18,514 nt of DNA from contig JAKBKR010000007.1 in NCBI GenBank assembly GCA_021832495.1, forward strand, positions 1-18,514, written 5' to 3'. The stretch is from a bacterium (lineage in GTDB: Archaea > Thermoplasmatota > Thermoplasmata > Lutacidiplasmatales > UBA184). Below the pieces are notes generated by a model. The model saw only the letters and a list, made by a program, of their open reading frames with translations. It was not told where the DNA came from and ran no database searches. A program made the position numbers and the translations under genes. Of this stretch, positions 8,243 to 15,293 are shown in pieces. The stretch's first letter is position 1; every line of letters begins with the position of its first letter.

Positions 8243-9220
8243 CTACGTTGCGCTGGCGGTCCTCTCGATGCCGCGGGCGATCCGGTCGACGCTCGGAAGA
8301 TAGAGGTTCTCCAACGTGTACGGGAAGGGGGTGTCATAGCCAGTCACCCGGAGGACGGGGGCCTTCAAGCTGTAGAGGCAACGTTCAGCGATCATGGCCG
8401 AGATCTCCGCTCCGAAGCCCGAGAACTTGGGGGCTTCATGCACGACGACGGCCCTACCGGTCTTCTCGACCGAACCCACGATCGCGTCCACATCGATTGG
8501 AACGAGGGTGCGGAGGTCGATGACCTCCGCGTGGATGCCCATCTTCTCGACGACGTTTGCCGCTTGAACGCACTGGGGCACCATGGCCCCGTAGGCGAAA
8601 ACGCTCACATCCGAGCCCTCCTTTGCGATCCGGGCTTTGCCGAAGGGCACCCGTGCGTCCCCCTCGGGGAGTTCGCCGGTGGCCGTCCGGTAGATCCGTT
8701 TCGGCTCGAGGAAGATGACGGGGTCCTCATCGAAGATCGCGGTCAGGAGCAGCCCCTTCGCATCAGCTGGGGTCGAGGGGATGACGACCTTCAGCCCGGG
8801 GGTGCTCGTGAAGAGCTGCTCGGTGCTCTGGGAATGGTAGAGGCCCCCCTTGATGCCACCGCCATAAGGGGTACGGATCACGAGGTGGGAAGGGAACTCG
8901 CCCCCCGAGCGATAGCGGAACTTGGCCGCCTCGCTCACGATCTGGTCGAACGCCGGATAGATGAAATCCATGAACTGGATCTCGGCCACGGGCTTGAGGC
9001 CCTGGAGCGCCATACCGATGGCCATTCCCACGATTCCGTTCTCGCTGAGGGGTGTATCGATCACCCGTTTTTCCCCGAACTCCTTGTAGAGACCATCGGT
9101 GGCGCGGAAGACGCCCCCATTCACTCCAACATCCTCGCCCAAGACGATGACGTCGGGGTCCTTGGCCATGGCGATCCGCAGTGCCTGGTTGACCCCTTGG
9201 ATGAGCGTGGCCTCCGTCAT
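8243..9220 (-). CDS. 2-oxoacid dehydrogenase E1 component, beta subunit, branched-chain type
   Basis: 325 aa. It completes the thiamine-diphosphate site: E60 in DTPLSENGIVG is the glutamate that activates the cofactor's aminopyrimidine. H129 in GLYHSQSTEQLF is the conserved active-site histidine. The stretch from there to EPKRIYR resembles branched-chain 2-oxoacid dehydrogenase beta subunits more than pyruvate ones. It is the only E1-beta in the window although there are two E1-alpha genes. The ATG overlaps the stop of the first E1-alpha (ATGA). AAGGAGG at 9234-9240 lies 13 nt upstream. The tight coupling to the first E1-alpha suggests those two are the primary partners (inference). Confidence 0.95.
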   Translation of the reverse strand: MTEATLIQGVNQALRIAMAKDPDVIVLGEDVGVNGGVFRATDGLYKEFGEKRVIDTPLSENGIVGMAIGMALQGLKPVAEIQFMDFIYPAFDQIVSEAAKFRYRSGGEFPSHLVIRTPYGGGIKGGLYHSQSTEQLFTSTPGLKVVIPSTPADAKGLLLTAIFDEDPVIFLEPKRIYRTATGELPEGDARVPFGKARIAKEGSDVSVFAYGAMVPQCVQAANVVEKMGIHAEVIDLRTLVPIDVDAIVGSVEKTGRAVVVHEAPKFSGFGAEISAMIAERCLYSLKAPVLRVTGYDTPFPYTLENLYLPSVDRIARGIERTASAT

Positions 9221-10260
9221 GCCCGGAGCACCCCCTCCTTCAGCAACTCCATGAACTCGGACCGCTCTTCTTCTAGGATGCGCCAGCGGTCATGGAAGAC
9301 ATCGTCAAAGAGCGTCTCGGGAGACGGTGGGGGCGATTTCTCCGCCGCCTCGATGGCCTCCTGGACCTGTTGCTTGGTCTCCTCCTCGATCTTATCGATG
9401 CCGGCCTCGTCGATCCATTTCTTGGCGACCAGGAAGTCCCGCAAGTGCTCTATCGGGTCCTTAGCCCGCCAAGAGGCGACCTCCTCCTGCTTCCGGTAGC
9501 GCGAGGGATCGTCCGAAGTGGAGTGCGGGCCCATGCGGAACGTCACCGCCTCGATGAGGGTCGGTCCCTTCCCGGCGATGGCCCGCTGGCGGGCCTCTTG
9601 GACGGCGCGGTAGACGGCGATGAAGTCATTCCCATCCACCTGCACCCCCGGAAAACCGTAGGCGTCCGCCTTCGCTGCTAGGGAGGCGCTCCGGGTCTGC
9701 TTCTCCCGGGGCAAGGAGATGGCCCAGCCATTGTTCTGGCAGAAGAAGATCACCGGGAGGTTGAGCACCCCGGCAAAGTTCATGCCGGCATGGAAATCGT
9801 TCGAGCTCGTCGCTCCGTCTCCGAAGAACGGCACGCTCACGACCTTCTCTCCCTTGTACACCGAGGCTTGGGCGATCCCGGCGGCGAGGATGATCTGTGT
9901 GCCCACGGGGCTTGACGCCGTCACGTACCGGAAGGCCCTGTACCCGTAATGGCAGGGCATCTGCCGCCCCTTGAGGATGTCCGCGGCATTCCCATAGAAC
10001 TGGTCGAAGAGGGTCTTGAGGGGGATGCCCCGGGCGAGCGCAACCCCGATCTCGCGGTACGCCGGGACGATCCAGTCCTTGGGGTCGAGGGCCAATCCGC
10101 AACCCACCTGGGCTGCCTCTTGGCCGTTCATCGGGACGTAGAACCCAATACGCCCTTGGCGCTGGAGGTTGACCCCGCGCTCGTCGGCCGCTCGTCCGAG
10201 CGTCATGAGACGGAACGCCCGCAACAACGTCTCCTTGGGCACGTCCGCGTCCTCGCTCAT
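9217..10260 (-). CDS. 2-oxoacid dehydrogenase E1 component, alpha subunit (first copy)
   Basis: 347 aa, the first gene of the operon. The thiamine-diphosphate motif runs from GDG (147-149) to NN (176-177). The active-site loop FRMGPHSTSDDPSRYR matches the branched-chain E1-alpha loop, with the catalytic H246 and the arginine after the tyrosine (R256) both present. The acceptor-like serines in the loop are seen, but no E1 kinase is in the window. With E1-beta it would decarboxylate a branched-chain 2-oxoacid and acylate the lipoyl group of E2. The ATG lies about 35 nt downstream of a TATA-like element. This is the canonical copy; the second E1-alpha downstream is the variant. Confidence 0.94.
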   Translation of the reverse strand: MSEDADVPKETLLRAFRLMTLGRAADERGVNLQRQGRIGFYVPMNGQEAAQVGCGLALDPKDWIVPAYREIGVALARGIPLKTLFDQFYGNAADILKGRQMPCHYGYRAFRYVTASSPVGTQIILAAGIAQASVYKGEKVVSVPFFGDGATSSNDFHAGMNFAGVLNLPVIFFCQNNGWAISLPREKQTRSASLAAKADAYGFPGVQVDGNDFIAVYRAVQEARQRAIAGKGPTLIEAVTFRMGPHSTSDDPSRYRKQEEVASWRAKDPIEHLRDFLVAKKWIDEAGIDKIEEETKQQVQEAIEAAEKSPPPSPETLFDDVFHDRWRILEEERSEFMELLKEGVLRA

Positions 10261-10602
10261 GTTCCCTACGGCGAGGCGATTGCGGCGAGCGTTATAACAG
10301 TTTATGCGGGCAAAGCGCGAATGACGTATTTCTTCGAACGGAGCGGTCCGACGCCTCTCTCCGCAATCAACATCTCAGGCAGCTCAAAGCCTTCGGGTTC
10401 CGGGAAAGTGAACCATGGGTTCTCACGGGCCGACGGCAAACGCTTGCGCTACAGATTCAGTTAGAGGAGGGCTCCTGCGATGAGCCCGGATCTTTAGTCC
10501 CGGGACGGGGAACGCTCCCGAGGCACCGTTCGTCTTCCGGACTCCGAGGCGGGAACGGCGGGAGGTGGAAGTGAGTTCCGCTCCATCCGAGGACGCAACG
10601 CG
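10261..10602. other. Gene-free stretch between proC and the dehydrogenase operon
   Basis: 342 bp. The right part lies downstream of the proC stop; the left part carries the operon's TATA-like element. A short hairpin is seen (CCCGG 10485-10489, CCGGG 10500-10504, 10-nt loop), without a T-rich tail, so it is not a convincing terminator. GTCCCGGGAC at 10497-10506 is a 10-bp palindrome. A 47-codon plus-strand frame (10321-10464) has no recognised domain; it is listed under findings rather than called as a gene. Confidence 0.5.
10291..10306. promoter_or_regulatory. TATA-like element upstream of the dehydrogenase operon
   Basis: The plus strand reads GTTATAACAGTTTATG in otherwise G+C-rich DNA. 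Its first 8 bases (10291-10298) are a perfect palindrome and can serve as a box in both directions. It is centred about 35 nt before the first E1-alpha ATG on the minus strand. In the other direction, an ATG at 10321 lies about 26 nt away and opens a frame of 47 codons. The minus-strand role is the better supported one. Confidence 0.5.
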
Positions 10603-11391
10603 CTAGAGCTTTTCTGACACACGGGCGGCCGCCTGCGTCGCCGCCTCGATGGCATTCATAATGCTCGTTCGGAAGGCACCTTTCTCCAGTTCATAGATCC
10701 CGGCGATGGTGGTTCCCGCGGGGGTGGTGACAAGGTCCCGGAGTTCCGCCGGATGGACCCCCTTTTCCCGCAACAGATCTGCCGTACCTGTGAGGGTCTT
10801 CGTAACGAGCTGGAACGCGATGTCCCGGGGCAAGCCCACCTTCAAGGCTCCGCTCACCATCGCATCGATCAGGATCGCAATGTACGCCGGACCACTCCCG
10901 CTCAATGCCGTCACGGCATCCATCATTTCCTCCGGGACTTCGAGGCTCTCCCCAAACGTGGCGAACAGGCGCCGTACCACCCGAAGGTCCTGGGGCCGTA
11001 CCCCCGGCCCCGAGCTGTATGCTGTGATGGCCTTTCCCACGCTGGCCGCCACGTTGGGCATGGCCCGCACGATACGCGCCCCGGGGAGCACAGCGTGGAT
11101 CTTCTCAAGGGAGATCGCCGCCATGACGGAGATCACGAGTTTTCCTTCTGTCACATTCGCGATCTCGGGCAGGAGGTGCCGGGCATCCGCCGCTTTGACG
11201 GCGATGAAGACGACATCGGAGGCCGTGACCGCCGCCCGGTTGTCCCGGGTGCCCAACCACTTTCCCATGGAGGACCGGGAAGGGGTCAGGTTCCTCCGTG
11301 TGACATACACCTTTGTGACCGCGGAGGACCGCATCACTCCGCGTGCGATCGCATCGCCGATCTTTCCCGCCCCCAGCACGGCTACTTTCAC
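10603..11391 (-). CDS. proC: Pyrroline-5-carboxylate reductase
   Basis: 262 aa, typical of ProC, which reduces 1-pyrroline-5-carboxylate to proline with NAD(P)H in the last step of proline synthesis. The N-terminal dinucleotide motif is VAVLGAGKIGDAIARG (3-18). The dimer and substrate region contains ALSGSGPAYI. The family signature is complete at HPAELRDLVTTPAGTTIAG, followed by LEKGAFR. The start is GTG, with a modest GAGGGA ribosome-site candidate just upstream and an AT-rich palindrome centred about 37 nt upstream. It is a single-gene unit divergent from the hydrolase-kinase pair. No other proline gene is in the window. Confidence 0.95.
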   Translation of the reverse strand: MKVAVLGAGKIGDAIARGVMRSSAVTKVYVTRRNLTPSRSSMGKWLGTRDNRAAVTASDVVFIAVKAADARHLLPEIANVTEGKLVISVMAAISLEKIHAVLPGARIVRAMPNVAASVGKAITAYSSGPGVRPQDLRVVRRLFATFGESLEVPEEMMDAVTALSGSGPAYIAILIDAMVSGALKVGLPRDIAFQLVTKTLTGTADLLREKGVHPAELRDLVTTPAGTTIAGIYELEKGAFRTSIMNAIEAATQAAARVSEKL

Positions 11392-11422
11392 GTCGATCCC
11401 TCGGGCCGTGGGACGGCTCGGT

Positions 11423-11439
11423 GGGTAATTACCTTACCC
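11423..11439. promoter_or_regulatory. Palindromic AT-rich element between proC and the hydrolase
   Basis: The sequence is GGGTAATTACCTTACCC. It contains the perfect 10-bp palindrome GGTAATTACC (11424-11433) and a wider inverted repeat GGGTAA/TTACCC. It is the only AT-rich patch in the proC-hydrolase gap and is centred about 37 nt before the proC start, like the TATA elements elsewhere in this window. It may be a degenerate TATA box, a regulator site, or both. The hydrolase start at 11505 is about 76 nt away on the other side. Confidence 0.4.
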
Positions 11440-11504
11440 GAGGGAGCGGGGAAACTCCGGCTCTCCGGAACCCTGAAATGCGGTCCCGTGCTCCCGGTGG
11501 GACC

Positions 11505-12347
11505 ATGTGGAGGTTGCCAAAGAACGTCAGGGAAGGCCGGCTCGAAGCGGGGGGAGTGAACTTTCGGTATTTGGAATCGGGCCCACAGTCCTCCGCAGCC
11601 CGGTCCATCCTACTCCTCCATGGCTTCGGCGCCCGGTCGGAGATATGGCTCCGCCTGCTCAAGGACCTGCCGCCCGATTGGCAGGTAGTGGCCCCGGACT
11701 TTCCCGGACATGGGAACTCGTCCCCGCTGCCGGGAAAGTCCCGTACACTCCCGGAGTACCATCGGGCCCTCGCCGCATTCCTGGAGGCCAAATTCCCCGG
11801 AAAGGTCACCATCGTGGGCAGTTCGATGGGGGGCGCCCTGGCAACGCTTCTTTCCTTGTCGCACCCGAACAAGGTGGACCGGCTTGTCCTCGCCGGCGCC
11901 TCAGGACTTACGCCCAAGCTCCCGGGGAAGACGGTCCGGTTGTACTTCCCATACATTCTTGGAACCTACTTTGGTGCCCCGGGGGAGGGCCGGTTTAGGT
12001 CCTTCCTCACCAAGGGGGTCTTCTTCGACCCCAAGTTCATCGAGGACCGCTGGCTCAAGGTCCTCGTCGAGGAGTGGAAACCGCGCCCACGGCGGATGGC
12101 CTACGTCGCCACGGCGAACGCATTACGGAGGCCGGACGCCTCGGTCGCCTCGTCCCTAGGGAAGGTCCGGGTCCCAACCCTCCTCCTGTGGGGGAAGAAC
12201 GATGCGCACTTCGATTGTGCGGAGAACGAGGCGGCCGCCCGGGCCATCCCGGGCTCCCGCTTCGTCCGCTTCGAGAACTGTGGCCACTTGCCCATGGTCG
12301 AGAAGTACTCGGAGTCCCTCGCCGAGCTCAAGGGCTTCCTCGGATGA
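11505..12347 (+). CDS. Alpha/beta hydrolase (esterase or lipase-like)
   Basis: 280 aa from the chosen ATG. The frame stays open upstream to 11343, but that extension is low-complexity and overlaps proC and its promoter, so it is rejected; an ATG at 11478 is a possible alternative. The oxyanion segment is LLHGFGARS (37-45). The nucleophile S107 sits in VGSSMGGA. The acid D233 is in LLLWGKNDAHFD and the histidine H261 in ENCGHLPMV, giving a complete Ser-Asp-His triad. No signal peptide or lipid anchor is seen, so it acts in the cytoplasm. Its stop overlaps the start of the glycerol-kinase-like gene (ATGA). A role in freeing glycerol from an ester is a reasonable inference. The substrate cannot be read from the motifs; haloperoxidase-like or C-C hydrolase members share them. 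Confidence 0.88.
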   Translation: MWRLPKNVREGRLEAGGVNFRYLESGPQSSAARSILLLHGFGARSEIWLRLLKDLPPDWQVVAPDFPGHGNSSPLPGKSRTLPEYHRALAAFLEAKFPGKVTIVGSSMGGALATLLSLSHPNKVDRLVLAGASGLTPKLPGKTVRLYFPYILGTYFGAPGEGRFRSFLTKGVFFDPKFIEDRWLKVLVEEWKPRPRRMAYVATANALRRPDASVASSLGKVRVPTLLLWGKNDAHFDCAENEAAARAIPGSRFVRFENCGHLPMVEKYSESLAELKGFLG

Positions 12348-13933
12348 GCCAGGAGGTCCTGCTCGGCCTCGATATCGGGACCACTTCGATCAAAGCGTTG
12401 GCGATCACGCCGACCGGGCGTCGGGTCGCTTCCTATGCGCAGCCAGTCCCGACGCTCCATCCGCAGGATGGCTGGTCGGAACAGGACCCGAGGGTCCTCG
12501 CCCAGACCGCCGTCACGGTCCTTTCCCGTATCACGCGGACCCGTCCGGTGCGCGCGAGCCACATTCTGGGCCTTGGCCTCACCAATCAGCGTGAGACCAC
12601 GCTTCCCGTAGATGCCACCACGGGTGAGCCCTTGTCGAACGCGATCCTGTGGCATGACCTCCGGACCCTTCCCCTCGCCGCATCCCTAGGATCCGGTGGC
12701 TGGTTCCGCCGGCTCTGGCGGCGTGGAGGGATGCCGCTCACGAACTACCCCTCGGCCACCAAGATGGCCTGGTTGCTCCGGCATTCCCGTCCGGTGGCAC
12801 GCGCCGCTCGAAGGGAACGGTTGCGTATGATCACTGTGGATTCCTGGGTCGCGTACCAACTGCTCGGTGGGGTGCTGGGAAGCGCTCCCTTCATCACCGA
12901 CCCCTCCAACGCCTCCCGTACACTCCTCCTCGACCTCAGTACCGGGCGGTACGACCCCCAGGCGCTCCGGCACTTTGGCCTCCGCCGGGAGTTCCTGGCC
13001 GAGCTTCGACCCTCCTGGGGTGCGGAGCTCGGGAATGTGCCCTTGCCCGGCCCGTCCAGCCGCGGGTCCATCCCGCTGCTTTCCATCTTGGGTGACCAAC
13101 AGGCGAGCTTGCTCGGGCTCTCGACCCTTCTCGGGGGAGACGCCAAGCTCACGCTCGGGACGGGTGCCTTCCTTCTCGCGCGGGGAGAATCTCAGGGGCC
13201 ACCGGACCGGTCCGGGGTCCTCCGCACGATCCTTTGGCACCCCCGAGGGGAAGTGCCCGAGATCGGGATCGAGGGGTCCGTGGGGGCGGCCGGTAGCTTC
13301 ATCGATTGGCTGGGCAAGGGGGGGCTTGGGATCTTCGAGAGCCTCGGGGAGATCGAACGCCTCTCGGCGCGTTCGCGGCACGGAAAGGAGGTCTTCGTGC
13401 CGGCGCTTTGCGGCCTCTTCGCTCCCCATTGGGAGATGACGGCGCGCGGAATCTGGACCGGGATCGATCTCAGCACCCGCCGGGCGGACTTGGCCCGGAG
13501 CGCGCTCGACGGGCTGGCCCACACGGTTGCCGACCTCGTGGACGCCGTCGAGCAAGGCATGGGCCGTACCCTCTCCCCATTGCTCGTGGATGGGGGACTC
13601 TCGCACTCGGGGCCGTTGCTCCAACAGATCGCCGACCATTCGGGCACTGTCCTGCGGAAGAGCCCCGAGCCCGATGCCACGGTCTTCGGCGCTGCCTTGG
13701 CGGCGGGGCTCGGGATCGGCGCCCTCCCCCGTGACGTGCAGGCACCCTTGCGTCGCGGAGGCCCCCGGGGGCCAATCATCCGTCCGCAGGTCGACCATCG
13801 GGAGCGGTTGCGAACACGTCGTGCGTGGAGGCACGCGTTGGATCAGGCCTTTCTTCTCACGAAGAGGCACGCGGGTCCGGGGGTGGTTCGCCATCCGGAC
13901 GCTGTGCGTTCCCAGACCTGGATCTCCGTGTAG
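12344..13933 (+). CDS. FGGY-family carbohydrate kinase, glycerol-kinase-like
   Basis: 529 aa from the ATG that overlaps the hydrolase stop; a longer in-frame extension lies inside the hydrolase gene and is rejected. LGLDIGTTSIKAL (7-19) is the first phosphate-binding motif. TNQRET carries R83 and E84, NYPSATK carries Y135, and GDQQ carries D251; these match the glycerol-contacting residues of E. coli GlpK (R83, E84, Y135, D245). LTLGTGAFLL and LLVDGGLSHSGPLLQQ form the second phosphate and adenosine regions. It likely makes sn-glycerol 3-phosphate from glycerol and ATP. Xylulokinase-type relatives are the main alternative, but NQRET favours glycerol kinase. The last 30 codons overlap the convergent pcm-like gene, giving a C-terminal tail somewhat beyond the usual family end. 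Confidence 0.88.
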   Translation: MSQEVLLGLDIGTTSIKALAITPTGRRVASYAQPVPTLHPQDGWSEQDPRVLAQTAVTVLSRITRTRPVRASHILGLGLTNQRETTLPVDATTGEPLSNAILWHDLRTLPLAASLGSGGWFRRLWRRGGMPLTNYPSATKMAWLLRHSRPVARAARRERLRMITVDSWVAYQLLGGVLGSAPFITDPSNASRTLLLDLSTGRYDPQALRHFGLRREFLAELRPSWGAELGNVPLPGPSSRGSIPLLSILGDQQASLLGLSTLLGGDAKLTLGTGAFLLARGESQGPPDRSGVLRTILWHPRGEVPEIGIEGSVGAAGSFIDWLGKGGLGIFESLGEIERLSARSRHGKEVFVPALCGLFAPHWEMTARGIWTGIDLSTRRADLARSALDGLAHTVADLVDAVEQGMGRTLSPLLVDGGLSHSGPLLQQIADHSGTVLRKSPEPDATVFGAALAAGLGIGALPRDVQAPLRRGGPRGPIIRPQVDHRERLRTRRAWRHALDQAFLLTKRHAGPGVVRHPDAVRSQTWISV

Positions 13934-14589
13934 TCGCGTTCGGTCTCGACGGGGACAACGGCGATCCCTTCGGGTCCCAGTTGGTCGAGCCAAGGTTCTC
14001 CCGCGGGCGGTGGGCCCGCGTACGAGACGATGATGCGGTCGAAGGGGGCAAGGGTCGGCGCGCCATTGAAACCATTCCCCGGAACGATTCGCACCGGTCC
14101 CGGCTCACGTCCGGGGATCGAGACCGTGGACCGGGCCCCGCGCTTCACTCCCCCGCCGATGTCGGTGGACGCCGCCGTGTGCGGGGATCCGACGACCGGG
14201 ATGCCCAGCCTCACCAAAGTGCGGAGGGAGCGTTCGACCAGGCTTTCCTCGTACTCCACCCCAACGACGAGGCCTTCCGGTCCGACCAGCAGCGATGCGA
14301 TCGCCACAAGGTACCCGCTGCCGCTACCGAGCTCCATCACCCGTTGGCCGGGTCGGATCCGGGCAAGAGAGAGCTGCAGGGCTACCATGTGGGGGGCCGA
14401 GACCGTGGCCTCCGGACCGATGGGTAGGGGCGTATCCACATAGGCCGTCGGCCAGAACCCCATCGAAACGAAGCGATGGCGCGGGATCCTCCGCATCGCC
14501 GAATCCACGAGAGCATCCCCGGTACGCAACGAGGCTACGAGCCGGGTCGCCTTGGCTCCCCAGTCCGGGAACGCGGGGTCGAAGTACAC
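13843..14589 (-). CDS. Protein-L-isoaspartate O-methyltransferase-like protein with an insertion
   Basis: 248 aa, longer than the usual 205-220. Pcm repairs isoaspartyl residues in aged proteins using SAM. YVDTPLPIGPEATVSAPHMVA (50-70) is the characteristic Pcm segment, with the conserved serine S64. SAM motif I is VMELGSGSGYLVA (84-96), followed by an acidic residue in GVEYEE. APFDRIIVSYAGPP matches motif IV. Between residues about 132 and 165 there are roughly 30 extra residues rich in Gly, Ser, Arg and Pro. The usual GDG after this point is GNG (171-173). The C-terminal VPL motif is not seen. The start is GTG, 4 nt after the rlmE stop, so the two are cotranscribed. The family is clear; repair activity is less certain because of these changes. 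Confidence 0.83.
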   Translation of the reverse strand: MYFDPAFPDWGAKATRLVASLRTGDALVDSAMRRIPRHRFVSMGFWPTAYVDTPLPIGPEATVSAPHMVALQLSLARIRPGQRVMELGSGSGYLVAIASLLVGPEGLVVGVEYEESLVERSLRTLVRLGIPVVGSPHTAASTDIGGGVKRGARSTVSIPGREPGPVRIVPGNGFNGAPTLAPFDRIIVSYAGPPPAGEPWLDQLGPEGIAVVPVETERDYTEIQVWERTASGWRTTPGPACLFVRRKA

Positions 14590-14593
14590 GGAC

Positions 14594-15187
14594 CTACCCC
14601 TTGAAACCCTGCCCGATCAGGTACACTTCGGAGGATTGGGAGCGGGAGGCCTGGGGCTTCGTCACCTGCAGGCGTTCAAAGCGAGGGGCGAGCTCACTCC
14701 GGAGCTCCCCCGTCATGTCCCCGTCGAAGAGCTTGGCGACGAAATGGCCTCCTTTTCTGAGCGTCGTCTGGGCCAGGGCAAAAGCGCTCTTGACGAGGTC
14801 TACGCTCCGGGCGTGGTCGGTCGAGTAGTTGCCACTAATCGAGGGGGACATGTCGGATAGCACCACGTCGAACGGTTCGGGGCCGAGGCGTTCCCTCAGG
14901 GCGGGGTCCCCGACCCGTCCGCGGAGGAACGTCACGCCCTCGACGGGCTCGAACGAGCGCATGTCCACCGCAACGACCGTTCCACGCCGACCCACGAACC
15001 CGCTCGCCACCAGGCTCCATCCCCCAGGGGAGGCTCCAAGGTCGAGCACCCGAGCGCCTTCCGGGATCAAGTGGAACCGGTCTTGGAGCTGACCCAGTTT
15101 GAACGCGGCGCGGGAGCGCAGCCCGCCCCGCTGGGCCGCCCGGTAATAGGGATCCCTTCGCCGCTCGTTGACCCACCTTCTCGCCAT
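14594..15187 (-). CDS. rlmE: 23S rRNA uridine-2'-O-methyltransferase RlmE (FtsJ/RrmJ family)
   Basis: 197 aa. The ATG at 15187 was chosen because MARRWVNERRRDPYYRAAQ is the usual family beginning; the frame is open further upstream but would cross the intergenic region and the start of the divergent gene. SAM motif I is VLDLGASPGGWS (47-58). The catalytic tetrad is complete: K30 (SRAAFKLGQ), D112 (LSDMSP), K152 (VAKLFDG) and E187 (SSEVYLI). The spacing of the last three equals that of E. coli RrmJ. It methylates the 2'-OH of a uridine in the large-subunit A loop. No C-terminal TRAM domain, found in some archaeal members, is present. It forms a two-gene unit with the pcm-like gene. Confidence 0.93.
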   Translation of the reverse strand: MARRWVNERRRDPYYRAAQRGGLRSRAAFKLGQLQDRFHLIPEGARVLDLGASPGGWSLVASGFVGRRGTVVAVDMRSFEPVEGVTFLRGRVGDPALRERLGPEPFDVVLSDMSPSISGNYSTDHARSVDLVKSAFALAQTTLRKGGHFVAKLFDGDMTGELRSELAPRFERLQVTKPQASRSQSSEVYLIGQGFKG

Positions 15188-15210
15188 GCTTGTCCACCAA
15201 GGAGCGGTGG

Positions 15211-15260
15211 CCAGAAAAGCACTCGCCCGTGCGGGGCGGTATTGTACCGATAGGCTTTTG
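15211..15260. promoter_or_regulatory. Probable divergent promoter region, rlmE / DUF1684
   Basis: The 106-bp gap between the two starts must hold both promoters. The minus strand shows GCTTTTCTGG (15220-15211), about 29 nt before the rlmE ATG. The plus strand shows GGCTTTTGCC (15253-15262), about 37 nt before the DUF1684 ATG. Both are weak T-rich boxes at the positions where better TATA boxes lie elsewhere in this window. Assignment rests on position more than sequence. Confidence 0.25.
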
Positions 15261-15293
15261 CCACCCGGGACTTGGTCGGACGGGGAACCCGAC

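Noticed and set aside
10485..10504. Hairpin downstream of proC as a terminator
   Set aside because: The stem is only 5 bp with a 10-nt loop, there is no T-rich tail, and it lies about 100 nt after the stop.
12074..12343. N-terminal extension of the kinase frame by 90 codons
   Set aside because: It lies inside the hydrolase gene in another frame; the kinase family begins at the ATG that overlaps the hydrolase stop.
12686..13993. 435-codon minus-strand frame opposite the glycerol-kinase-like gene
   Set aside because: The plus-strand kinase has all family motifs; this frame's translation is low-complexity, rich in Arg, Gly, Pro and Glu, and has no domain.
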